A stretch of 64,000 nt of DNA from Prevotella sp. (GTDB lineage Bacteria > Bacteroidota > Bacteroidia > Bacteroidales > Bacteroidaceae): contig JAFRRN010000095.1 of the NCBI GenBank assembly GCA_017428055.1, forward strand, positions 1 to 64,000. The letters are read 5' to 3'. This document shows, piece after piece, positions 43,779-51,728 of the stretch; position 1 is the stretch's first letter; every line of letters begins with the position of its first letter. The position numbers were made by a program, and so were the translations under genes. The notes under the pieces were generated by a model. It did not search any database and was not told where the DNA came from. It saw nothing but the letters and a program-made list of their open reading frames with translations.

Positions 43779-44158
43779 TTTTTTATCATTTTAAGTTAAT
43801 ACTGTCATTTCAATTGGTGACCCGTACTAACCCTATGGACAAAAGAAAAGCGCAGGTCTTCACCATACGCCACACAAGGTCTGCTACAACCTACAATCAT
43901 CTATGGGAGAACCTGCACTTGAGGTGCAAGTCTCTTGATGATTGTTATTGCCCGTTCACATTCCGAGGTAGCAGTTCGTGTGGCGAATGAGCAAATAAAA
44001 TGTCGTGTTACAAGGAACACGATGCAAATATACGGTTTTTTCATGACTTACCAACATGTTTTGTCAAAAAGTTTCCTTTGCGGGGCTTTCATTTCTCGAC
44101 TTTTTTCTATATCTTTGCGCAAAATACAATCATTATCCATCTATAAAACCCAAATACT
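43779..44158. other. Intergenic region upstream of the DJ-1 gene
   Basis: A -7 box TATATTTG at 44025-44032 (minus) may serve the lipoprotein gene through a leader of about 250 nt; TATCTTTG at 44110-44117 (plus) serves the DJ-1 gene. A TGCAC-TTGAG-GTGCA hairpin lies near 43914-43928. Short ORFs in both directions have no resemblance to known proteins. Confidence 0.5.
44110..44117 (+). promoter_or_regulatory. -7 box of the DJ-1/ispD genes
   Basis: TATCTTTG, 42 nt before the DJ-1 start. Confidence 0.7.
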
Positions 44159-44722
44159 ATGGCTAAAGTATATGTTTTTCTCGCCGACGGATTCGAGGAC
44201 ATTGAGGCGTTGGCACCTATCGACATCATGCGCCGTGGCGGCGTGGAAGTGGTAACTGTTGGCATCATGGACACCAACGAGGTGATCAGTGCGCATGGCG
44301 TGACGGTATTGGCAGACGTGCCTTTTGAGTTGGCGGGCGACTTCGCCGATGCCGACCTGTTGATGTTGCCCGGCGGAATGCCTGGTGCTTCCAACCTCAA
44401 CGACCATGCCGGCGTGAGGGGTGCGTTGCTTAGGCAAAACGCCGCCGGCAAGCGGATTGGTGCCATCTGTGCCGCCCCGATGGTGCTTGGCGGTTTGGGG
44501 CTGTTACGCGGCAAACGTGCCACTTGCTACCCTGGCTTTGAGCAATACCTCGATGGCGCGGAATATACCGCCGAGCTATGCACCGTGGATGGCAACATCA
44601 CCACGGGCGAGGGTCCTGCCGCCGCCTTCCCATACGGCTATGAGCTGCTGCGCCAATTGCAAGGCGAGGAGATCGTGGAGCAGTTGAAAGAGGGAATGCG
44701 CTACAACCATTTGCTTGCCTAA
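44159..44722 (+). CDS. DJ-1/PfpI family protein
   Basis: 187 residues. Flavodoxin-like fold: VYVFLADGFEDIEALAP gives the Glu (E of GFEDIE), and GAICAAP has the nucleophile Cys104. Members act as glyoxalase III or deglycase-like proteins or chaperones; exact role unresolved. The last codon's A starts ispD (TAATG), so translation is coupled to the isoprenoid gene. Confidence 0.9.
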   Translation: MAKVYVFLADGFEDIEALAPIDIMRRGGVEVVTVGIMDTNEVISAHGVTVLADVPFELAGDFADADLLMLPGGMPGASNLNDHAGVRGALLRQNAAGKRIGAICAAPMVLGGLGLLRGKRATCYPGFEQYLDGAEYTAELCTVDGNITTGEGPAAAFPYGYELLRQLQGEEIVEQLKEGMRYNHLLA

Positions 44723-45393
44723 TGGACTATATCATCATCGTGGCGGGCGGAAAAGGCTTGCGGATGGGGGGCGACATCCCCAAGCAGTTCATGAATATCG
44801 GCGGCGAACCCGTGTTGATGCACACCATCAGGCGGTTTCGCGAATATTCAGAGACATTGCAAATCATCGTTGTCCTGCCCCATGACCAGCAAGCGTATTG
44901 GCATCGCCTTTGCCAAGAACACCGATTCGATGTGCCTCACCATGTCGTAGATGGTGGAGAGACACGTTTCCACTCATCCAAGAACGGCATCAATGCCATC
45001 CCCGATGACGCAGAGGGCGTGGTGGGCATTCATGACGGGGTGCGTCCATTCGTGTCGGTGGAGGTCATCGACCGCTGTTTTGAGACGGCGCGTGACGAAT
45101 ATGCTTGCATTCCCGTGTTGCCCGTGACCGACACGTTGCGCTATATCGACCAACATGGCGGCGGCAAGAACGTGTTGCGGAGCGACTATCGCATCGTGCA
45201 GACACCGCAGACATTCGACATCGCCCTGCTCAAACAAGCGTTCAACCGCCCTTATCAGGAGAGTTTCACCGACGATGCCTCCGTGGTGGAGGCGTTGGGC
45301 TGCCAGGTGCAAATGGTGGAAGGCAACCGCGAGAACATCAAGATCACCACACCCTTTGACCTCGTTGTGGCAGAAGCGTTGATGAAAAAGTGA
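44722..45393 (+). CDS. ispD: 2-C-methyl-D-erythritol 4-phosphate cytidylyltransferase
   Basis: 223 residues. Third step of the MEP pathway (MEP plus CTP to CDP-ME). AGGKGLRMGGDIPKQF is the nucleotidyltransferase loop, with later VVDGGETR, HDGVRPFV and PVTDTLR motifs of IspD. Length normal. Together with dxr at 60.6 kb, it shows that the organism uses the MEP route. One-base overlap with the DJ-1 gene. Confidence 0.95.
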   Translation: MDYIIIVAGGKGLRMGGDIPKQFMNIGGEPVLMHTIRRFREYSETLQIIVVLPHDQQAYWHRLCQEHRFDVPHHVVDGGETRFHSSKNGINAIPDDAEGVVGIHDGVRPFVSVEVIDRCFETARDEYACIPVLPVTDTLRYIDQHGGGKNVLRSDYRIVQTPQTFDIALLKQAFNRPYQESFTDDASVVEALGCQVQMVEGNRENIKITTPFDLVVAEALMKK

Positions 45394-45439
45394 AAAGGTA
45401 AAGTAATGGGCTTGTCATATTTTATATTATTCTAATCAT

Positions 45440-47545
45440 TTGAATTTGAGCAGCATTCTCGATCAAGACATCAAGTATCTTTCCGGCGTGGGCCCCAAGC
45501 GAAAGGAACTGTTGAGCAAAGAGCTCAACATCGAGACTTGGGGCGACCTGTTGGAGTATTACCCTTACAAATACGTTGACCGTAGCAAGGTGTATGCCAT
45601 CACGGAGCTGTCGCCCGACATGGCTTTCGTGCAAATCAAGGGTCATATCTTGAGTTTCGAGGAGTTCGCGATGGGCGCGAGGAAGAAAAGGATTGTCGCC
45701 CACTTCACGGATGGGCGTGGCATTGCCGATATTGTTTGGTTTAACGGTGCGAAATATGTGTACGACCAATACAAGGTCAACGAGGAGTATATCGTGTTTG
45801 GCAAGCCTACTGTCTATGCGGGGCGATTCCAGTTTGCCCATCCCGACATCGACAAAGCCGATAACTTACAACTCTCCAAGATGGGTATGCAACCCTATTA
45901 CGTCACGACGGAGAGGATGAAGAAGTTCGGGTTGACCTCGCAAAACATCGAGAAACTCACCAAAGCCCTATTGCTTCGCATACCCTCGCCCATGACGGAA
46001 ACGCTCCCGCCCTACATCATAGAGCCCCTGCACCTGATTTCCCGAGATGCGGCAATGCGGCAAATCCACTATCCCGCCAATGCGGATGAGATAGCCAGGG
46101 CCAAGTTGCGATTGAAATTCGAGGAACTGTTCTACGTACAATTAAATATATTAAGGTACGCGAGCGACCACCGCCGCAAATACCGAGGGTATATCTTTAG
46201 CCGTGTCGGTGAGCATTTCAATTGGTTTTATTCCCACAACTTGCCCTTCTCGTTGACGGGAGCGCAAAAGCGAGTGGTGCGCGAGATACGGGAGGACATG
46301 AGAAGCGGACGGCAGATGAACCGCCTCTTGCAGGGCGATGTGGGGTCGGGCAAGACGCTCGTTGCTCTCATGTCGATGCTCATCGCCATCGACAACGGCT
46401 ATCAGGCACTCATCATGACACCCACGGAAATCCTTGCCGAGCAACATCTGCAAACCGTCCGCGACTTCCTGAAAGACATGCCCATCCGCATCGAACTACT
46501 CACGGGAGTGGTGAAAGGCAAGAAACGACAAGAAATATTGGACGGGCTGATCGACGGGAGCATACATATCGTGGTGGGAACCCATGCCCTCATCGAAGAC
46601 CCCGTGCAGTTCTCACGGTTAGGGCTTGCCGTCATCGACGAGCAACACCGCTTTGGCGTGGCGCAACGGGCCAAGCTATGGAGCAAGAGCGACAACCCGC
46701 CCCATGTCCTTGTGATGACCGCCACGCCTATCCCCCGCACGTTAGCCATGACGATTTACGGCGACTTAGACGTGAGTGTCATCGATGAATTACCCCCAGG
46801 GCGCAAACCCATACAAACTATCCATAAATACGATAGCCAGACCACGAGCCTCTACCAAGGCATCCGCCAGCAAATACGCCAAGGTAGACAGGTGTATATC
46901 GTTTTCCCACTCATCAAGGAGAGTGAGAAAAGTGACCTGAAAAACTTGGAGGAAGGCTTTGAGGCATTGCGCGATGTGTTCCCAGATTTTACCCTCAGCA
47001 AAGTACATGGAAAGATGAAAGCGAAGGAGAAGGAGGAGGAGATGCAACGGTTCGTGCGGGGCGAGACCCAGATTTTGGTCGCCACCACCGTAATCGAGGT
47101 GGGTGTCAATGTGCCAAATGCCTCTGTCATGGTGATTCTCGATGCACAAAGGTTCGGACTTTCCCAACTGCATCAGTTGCGCGGACGGGTGGGACGTGGT
47201 GCTGACCAGAGCTATTGCATCCTTGTAACGAACTATAAGTTGTCGGACGATACCCGCAAACGCATCGACATCATGTGCGATACCAATGATGGGTTTGAGA
47301 TTGCAGAGGCGGACTTGAAGCTCAGGGGACCTGGCGACTTGGAGGGTACGCAGCAGAGTGGCATCGCCTTTGACCTGAAGATTGCCGACATCGCACGGGA
47401 CGGGCAAATCGTACAGATGGCACGGGACGAGGCGCAGAAAATCATCGACGATGACCCTTTGTGTGAAAAAGACAAGCATTCCCTGCTTTGGAAGAGACTC
47501 AAAGAGTTGCGAAAGACAAACATTAATTGGGCTGCCATTAGTTGA
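45440..47545 (+). CDS. recG: ATP-dependent DNA helicase RecG
   Basis: 701 residues. Regresses stalled forks and processes Holliday junctions. N-terminal wedge (LSGVGPKRKELL), then the helicase core with Walker A GDVGSGKT, DEQH box (VIDEQHRFG), TATPIPRTLAMT and QLRGRVGRG of motif VI. No ATG or GTG is available: the frame after the in-frame TAA at 45404-45406 offers only TTG at 45440 (MNLSS...) or TTG at 45446, so an unusual start codon is required. Starts 46 bp after ispD. Confidence 0.93.
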   Translation: MNLSSILDQDIKYLSGVGPKRKELLSKELNIETWGDLLEYYPYKYVDRSKVYAITELSPDMAFVQIKGHILSFEEFAMGARKKRIVAHFTDGRGIADIVWFNGAKYVYDQYKVNEEYIVFGKPTVYAGRFQFAHPDIDKADNLQLSKMGMQPYYVTTERMKKFGLTSQNIEKLTKALLLRIPSPMTETLPPYIIEPLHLISRDAAMRQIHYPANADEIARAKLRLKFEELFYVQLNILRYASDHRRKYRGYIFSRVGEHFNWFYSHNLPFSLTGAQKRVVREIREDMRSGRQMNRLLQGDVGSGKTLVALMSMLIAIDNGYQALIMTPTEILAEQHLQTVRDFLKDMPIRIELLTGVVKGKKRQEILDGLIDGSIHIVVGTHALIEDPVQFSRLGLAVIDEQHRFGVAQRAKLWSKSDNPPHVLVMTATPIPRTLAMTIYGDLDVSVIDELPPGRKPIQTIHKYDSQTTSLYQGIRQQIRQGRQVYIVFPLIKESEKSDLKNLEEGFEALRDVFPDFTLSKVHGKMKAKEKEEEMQRFVRGETQILVATTVIEVGVNVPNASVMVILDAQRFGLSQLHQLRGRVGRGADQSYCILVTNYKLSDDTRKRIDIMCDTNDGFEIAEADLKLRGPGDLEGTQQSGIAFDLKIADIARDGQIVQMARDEAQKIIDDDPLCEKDKHSLLWKRLKELRKTNINWAAIS

Positions 47546-47717
47546 AAGCGTCCTTTTTGTTTACATTTTTTAAGAAACAAGCGTTTTCCACACATCCATC
47601 AAAAACATGTAAATATCTGATATTTCTCCATGATAGACAATAAGTTAGGGAACTTACACGTATGTTAAATTGTCAATAAAAACTGTTAAGGGTGTCATGA
47701 CTTTGGAAAAAAAGCAT

Positions 47718-47725
47718 TATCTTTG
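47718..47725 (+). promoter_or_regulatory. -7 box of the M23 peptidase gene with long leader
   Basis: TATCTTTG. The predicted leader to ATG 47854 is about 120 nt and can form a hairpin between AAAGTGTT (from about 47740) and AACACTTT (about 47795-47802). The remainder of the 309-bp gap after recG holds nothing else I can assign. Confidence 0.6.
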
Positions 47726-47853
47726 CATCGGATTTCATTAAAAAGTGTTTGGAGTTAAGCGTTTTTATGCTTTTTGAATCCACTCAACACCCAACACTTT
47801 CTTATAATACACCGTGTTTTTCGCGGGACAAACCTAACAAAAAAGATTAAAAC

Positions 47854-48798
47854 ATGAGATTAAAAGGGATTTTTAAGACTTTTGCAATATCAGCATTTTT
47901 CACATTGACAGTCCAACCCATCCAAGCACAAGACCTTCTTGCGCGTCAAGCACCCGTTGACCGAAAGATGAAAGCCGTGGACACCCTCGCTTTCCAAGAG
48001 ATGCTTGACCGTGAATATGCCGGTCTGCCCGCCAGTGAGTTGTATGCAGACTGGGATAACAGATACGCACACCGTGCCACCGAATTGCCCGACAAATACA
48101 AAATAGACCTTCGTGACTTCTGTATGCCCACCACCAGCCGCGTGGTGACAAGTAACTTTGGGGCACGTTGGGGACGCCAGCATAAAGGGCTCGACATCAA
48201 GGTTTACATTGGCGATACCATTCGTGCCGCATTCAGTGGCAAGGTTCGCATCGTCAGATTTGAAGGTGGAGGTTACGGAAACTATATCGTCATACGTCAT
48301 GACAACGGCTTGGAGACCATATACGGACACCTTTCCAAGCATCTCTGCAAGGAAAACCAAGAAGTCAGGGCAGGCGATGTCATCGGATTGGGCGGCAATA
48401 CGGGACGAAGCACAGGCTCACACCTTCACTTTGAGACACGTCTTTGTGGTGTCGCTTTGAATCCCGCCTTGATGTTCGACTTCCGCGCACAAGACGTAGT
48501 TGGCGACTATTACACCTTTAACAAGGCGAAATACATGGCAGAGTCAAATGAGGCTACACGCCTACGTGGCAAATCAGGCAATGGCAGCTATACTCCAGAA
48601 CAAGTTAGGGGGACATCTGCCAGTGCCAGCAAGACCATCAGATATGAGGCTGGCAAGCAATTCCACAAGGTGGAGAAAGGCGAAACCCTCTATTCCATTG
48701 CCCGCAAGCGGGGCGTGACGGTTGACAAGCTTTGTGAATTGAACCACATCGGAAAGAGTTTCCACGTCCGTGCAGGACAGATCCTTCGGTATTCCTAA
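47854..48798 (+). CDS. M23 peptidoglycan endopeptidase with C-terminal LysM
   Basis: 314 residues with a signal peptide (MRLKGIFKTFAISAFFTLTVQPIQA-Q). M23 zinc-peptidase motifs: H110-x-x-x-D114 (HKGLD) and H190-x-H192 (HLHFE), within about residues 95-215; the Gly-rich G-G-Y-G-N-Y strand is typical. LysM domain at about residues 265-313 (EKGETLYSIARKRGVTVDKLCELN) binds glycan strands. Cuts cross-links in the periplasm. Single gene with its own promoter and terminator. Confidence 0.93.
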   Translation: MRLKGIFKTFAISAFFTLTVQPIQAQDLLARQAPVDRKMKAVDTLAFQEMLDREYAGLPASELYADWDNRYAHRATELPDKYKIDLRDFCMPTTSRVVTSNFGARWGRQHKGLDIKVYIGDTIRAAFSGKVRIVRFEGGGYGNYIVIRHDNGLETIYGHLSKHLCKENQEVRAGDVIGLGGNTGRSTGSHLHFETRLCGVALNPALMFDFRAQDVVGDYYTFNKAKYMAESNEATRLRGKSGNGSYTPEQVRGTSASASKTIRYEAGKQFHKVEKGETLYSIARKRGVTVDKLCELNHIGKSFHVRAGQILRYS

Positions 48799-48841
48799 TC
48801 ATCAGAAACCACTATTTTCATCATACACATAATTTGGTTAG

Positions 48842-48870
48842 CCCCGTGTCCTTGGCGATGCGGGGTTTTT
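48842..48870 (+). terminator. Terminator of the M23 peptidase gene
   Basis: CCCCG ... CGGGG stem around GTGTCCTTGGCGATG, followed by TTTTT. Confidence 0.75.
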
Positions 48871-48938
48871 CTTTGGTATCACAAAGGGCAAAAAAGAAAG
48901 AGAAACGACCCTGAAAGTCATTTCCCTTCATCCTTTTG

Positions 48939-49012
48939 AGCCTCTTGTCGGATTCGAACCAACGACCCCGAGATTACAAATCACGTGCTCTGGCCAACTG
49001 AGCTAAAGAGGC
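48939..49012 (-). tRNA. tRNA-Thr (anticodon TGT)
   Basis: Acceptor GCCTCTT/AAGAGGC, D-arm AGCTCAGTTGG, anticodon loop TTTGTAA giving anticodon TGT, and T-arm GTTCGAATCC. CCA is not encoded. It directly follows the SRP RNA on the same strand, so both may come from the promoter at 49124-49131. Confidence 0.95.
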
Positions 49013-49015
49013 GGG

Positions 49016-49117
49016 TGGGCAAGCTACTTGCATCGCGCCGCTACAACCAACTACCTTTGCTACGTTCCCGTCCTGGAGGATTCGAAGGGAGCTGGCCGTG
49101 CAAGACTTACCCGTTTT
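49016..49117 (-). ncRNA. ffs: Small bacterial signal recognition particle RNA
   Basis: On the minus strand the sequence AGGACGGGAACGTAGCAAAGGTA matches the universally conserved domain IV (AGGnCnGGAAnnnAGCA..GGTA), with flanking arms able to fold back (GCCAGCTCCC, TTGCAC / GCAAG). Boundaries are approximate; the 5' end is set by the -7 box TACTTTTG at 49124-49131. Confidence 0.8.
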
Positions 49118-49123
49118 GCGGTG

Positions 49124-49131
49124 CAAAAGTA
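49124..49131 (-). promoter_or_regulatory. -7 box of the SRP RNA and tRNA-Thr unit
   Basis: TACTTTTG on the minus strand, 6 to 7 nt from the predicted RNA start. Confidence 0.7.
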
Positions 49132-49236
49132 AAAAAAAATCAAGGAATTAAAGAATAAAAGACTAAAAAAATGCAAAATTATCCGTTATTTATGTCTTTA
49201 TGGACAATCCTTTCATCCAAAACCAACATGTTTTCC

Positions 49237-49244
49237 TATCTTTG
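49237..49244 (+). promoter_or_regulatory. -7 box of the 49.27-kb secreted-protein gene
   Basis: TATCTTTG, 27 nt before ATG 49272; rules out the longer reading frame starting at 49200, which would lie upstream of the start site. Confidence 0.65.
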
Positions 49245-49271
49245 CAACATCAAACAATTATTCTAAACCTA

Positions 49272-49721
49272 ATGAAATTAAAACACAAAACCATTATTAC
49301 GTGCTTGGCTTGCGCATGGCTGACGCTATCGACAAACGCCAAGAGTTTGGTACTCGTACTTGCTGATGGCACGGAGGCATACTACAACATCGATACCCAA
49401 TCAGCCATCATGCACCTCATAGACGGCAATGTCGTTATAGAGACCGATAGTTATCAATTCTCAAACATCAAGCGTTTCTTCATCTCCAATGACGACGCTC
49501 CCTCCGCCATCGGCAATATCGATGCCTCCAAGCCCATCTCACAAGATGGAATCCTATACATTCCAAACCAAGATAGCGCAATCCTCTACACGATAGACGG
49601 CAAGCAAGTAGCCTTCTCCCAAAACGGAACGGACACGCAGTCATTCAATATGGGGTATCTGCCCACTGGCACCTACCTGGTAAAAACAAAAAAAGCCACC
49701 CTGAAATTCACCAAGAAATAA
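49272..49721 (+). CDS. Secreted protein with type IX-like sorting C-terminus
   Basis: 149 residues. Signal peptide MKLKHKTIITCLACAWLTLSTNA-K. The last about 70 residues (SKPISQDGILYIPNQDSAILYTIDGKQV, GYLPTGTYLVKTKKATLKFTKK) form the short beta-sandwich with G-x-Y-x-V-K and a basic end seen in type IX secretion tails. The first part (ADGTEAYYNIDTQSA, with SFxF-like strands) has no known function. It precedes the HExxH gene by 6 bp, so the two are co-transcribed. Confidence 0.65.
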   Translation: MKLKHKTIITCLACAWLTLSTNAKSLVLVLADGTEAYYNIDTQSAIMHLIDGNVVIETDSYQFSNIKRFFISNDDAPSAIGNIDASKPISQDGILYIPNQDSAILYTIDGKQVAFSQNGTDTQSFNMGYLPTGTYLVKTKKATLKFTKK

Positions 49722-49727
49722 GAACTC

Positions 49728-51728
49728 ATGACAATGAACCATCATATACTCCAGAAACGATTTGCACAAATAATCCTTTCGGCAACCTTGTCTACCATGA
49801 CAATGAATGCCATCGCACAAGACTCATTATGGACAACGCCCATCCAAAAAGACCCCAACAACCGCTTTTACACCAACACAGTTTATCATATCAGCGATGC
49901 TGACTCCTTGGAAATACACAAATTACGTCTACGTATATGGAAAGATGGCAAGACCACAACCATCAATCATGGCAGCGTAGACCATTATTCTTTCCAAAAT
50001 CCCGGGCAAACACTTTATTGTCCATTGGAATTTAAGGAAATGGATTGGTATGACACCAACAGCAAATGGTGTTTCCAACGCTCGATGGAAAGCGAGCATT
50101 TCATCGTCTTTTGGGAGGCGGGCTTTGGTCTTGACCCCACCAAGTCGTCCAATCTCTCTTTCAACCCACGTACCCTTCTCAATGCCGCAGAGAAAATCTA
50201 TCAAGTGAACACGCAAGAGTTAGGGTTCTCCGCACCAGGCAGTTCCTTTACCCTTGACCACTATAAGCACATCCTCATGGTGTTGTACCAAAATGAATGG
50301 CTCGCCACGGGAAGCGGTTATGACGACAAGGTGGGTGCTTTCTGGTGCAATCCCGCCGCCGTGAACGACCTCTCCACGTTGGCACATGAGTTGGGGCATA
50401 CCTTCCAATACATCATCCGTTGTGACTTGGGTGGCAATCATGGATGGCGATATGGGTTTGGCGACAATGGCGAGGGCGGGTGCATGTTTTGGGAGACATG
50501 TGCCCAATGGCAGTCCGCGAAGGTTTATCCCTCTGGCTTTTTCTCTGGATATGGTAGTGCCTTGCCTTCTTACATTTACATGAATCCCTTTCACGAGGAT
50601 GTGCGTTACATCAATTTCCATTACCAAGACTATTGGTGTCAGTTACATGGGAACGACTTCATTGGGAAACTATGGAAGGAGTCTGTCAGACCAGAGGATG
50701 CGGTAGATGCTTATAAACGCATCACAGGCATCGACCAAAAGACCTTTAATGACGAGATGTTTGACTGGGCGCGGCGGGCCATCACGTGGGACATCGATGC
50801 CCTGCGCACATTAGGACGCAACCATCGCGACCGATTCACTACCGCCATGCACGACAACGCCGAGGGGTGGTTAGAGCCAGATGGTTCACAATGCCCACAG
50901 AACTATGGATTCAACGTGTTGCGAATGAATCTCCCTTCCGCCGGGACAACCGTCACGGCACACTTCAAGGGCGAGGCTGGGAAAGAGGGCTATCGCTCCG
51001 TCCAAGTGGATAAGGCAGGATGGCGTTATGGCTTTGTAGCACTTTGCAACGACGACCAGCGTGTCTATGGCGATATGGGTAGCGACCCACAGGGCGACAT
51101 CACCTTTACCATTCCCGCCAACACACAGAAACTATGGTTTGTGGTGAGTGGTGCGCCGACAGTCCATTTCCATCATCTTTGGGATGACAAGAGCGATAAT
51201 GACGAACAATGGCCGTATGCCGTTTCCTTTGAAGGCACGGATATGCAAGGGCATGTCCGCATCGACCCGCAAGGCGAACCTCATGACACCACGGTGGTCA
51301 ACAACATCTATGTCGCTCAAGACAAGGATAATCTCTATTCGGGCAACTTCGATATCGACTTGAATGCCGTCTGCAACGCCATCGCTGTCAGTGCCGAAGA
51401 CATGAAGATTACCCGTTCAAGCGCAACGGACATCAAGGTATTGGGCATCAATGCCGACGGAAGCCTCAGCGACCAATACGCCAGCAACTATTCCTTCTCG
51501 TTCTACTACGATGTCAACGGGAACATCACGACCAATACGGAGGAGGCGGCATTCTATGTCATCTACACCCAGTATAATGGTCGTTTCTATTTATATTTCG
51601 GGGAGTTACAGGAAGTGTTTGAGGCGGGTAAGGACTATCCCTTTGGCATTGCCTTCCAGCGCACGACCCAAGACGGCAACACCTATACGGCAAAGGTCAT
51701 CCTCAACTATTGCGTCAGAGAAGAATGA
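49728..51728 (+). CDS. Secreted HExxH zinc peptidase-like protein (DUF6055 plus DUF4859-like)
   Basis: 666 residues with a signal peptide (cleavage near NAIAQ). The HELGH zinc motif (HELGHTFQY) lies near residue 222, within a DUF6055-like domain, where Bacteroidota proteins carry W-W-E-T-x-A-Q (here FWETCAQW); the downstream Glu of this motif may be the third zinc ligand. The C-terminal 130 residues resemble DUF4859 (YSGNFDIDLNAVCNA, AAFYVIYTQYNGRFYL). Substrate unknown; proteolysis of host or diet proteins is a possibility. Ends by a 14-bp overlap with the convergent rhamnosidase gene. Confidence 0.78.
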   Translation: MTMNHHILQKRFAQIILSATLSTMTMNAIAQDSLWTTPIQKDPNNRFYTNTVYHISDADSLEIHKLRLRIWKDGKTTTINHGSVDHYSFQNPGQTLYCPLEFKEMDWYDTNSKWCFQRSMESEHFIVFWEAGFGLDPTKSSNLSFNPRTLLNAAEKIYQVNTQELGFSAPGSSFTLDHYKHILMVLYQNEWLATGSGYDDKVGAFWCNPAAVNDLSTLAHELGHTFQYIIRCDLGGNHGWRYGFGDNGEGGCMFWETCAQWQSAKVYPSGFFSGYGSALPSYIYMNPFHEDVRYINFHYQDYWCQLHGNDFIGKLWKESVRPEDAVDAYKRITGIDQKTFNDEMFDWARRAITWDIDALRTLGRNHRDRFTTAMHDNAEGWLEPDGSQCPQNYGFNVLRMNLPSAGTTVTAHFKGEAGKEGYRSVQVDKAGWRYGFVALCNDDQRVYGDMGSDPQGDITFTIPANTQKLWFVVSGAPTVHFHHLWDDKSDNDEQWPYAVSFEGTDMQGHVRIDPQGEPHDTTVVNNIYVAQDKDNLYSGNFDIDLNAVCNAIAVSAEDMKITRSSATDIKVLGINADGSLSDQYASNYSFSFYYDVNGNITTNTEEAAFYVIYTQYNGRFYLYFGELQEVFEAGKDYPFGIAFQRTTQDGNTYTAKVILNYCVREE

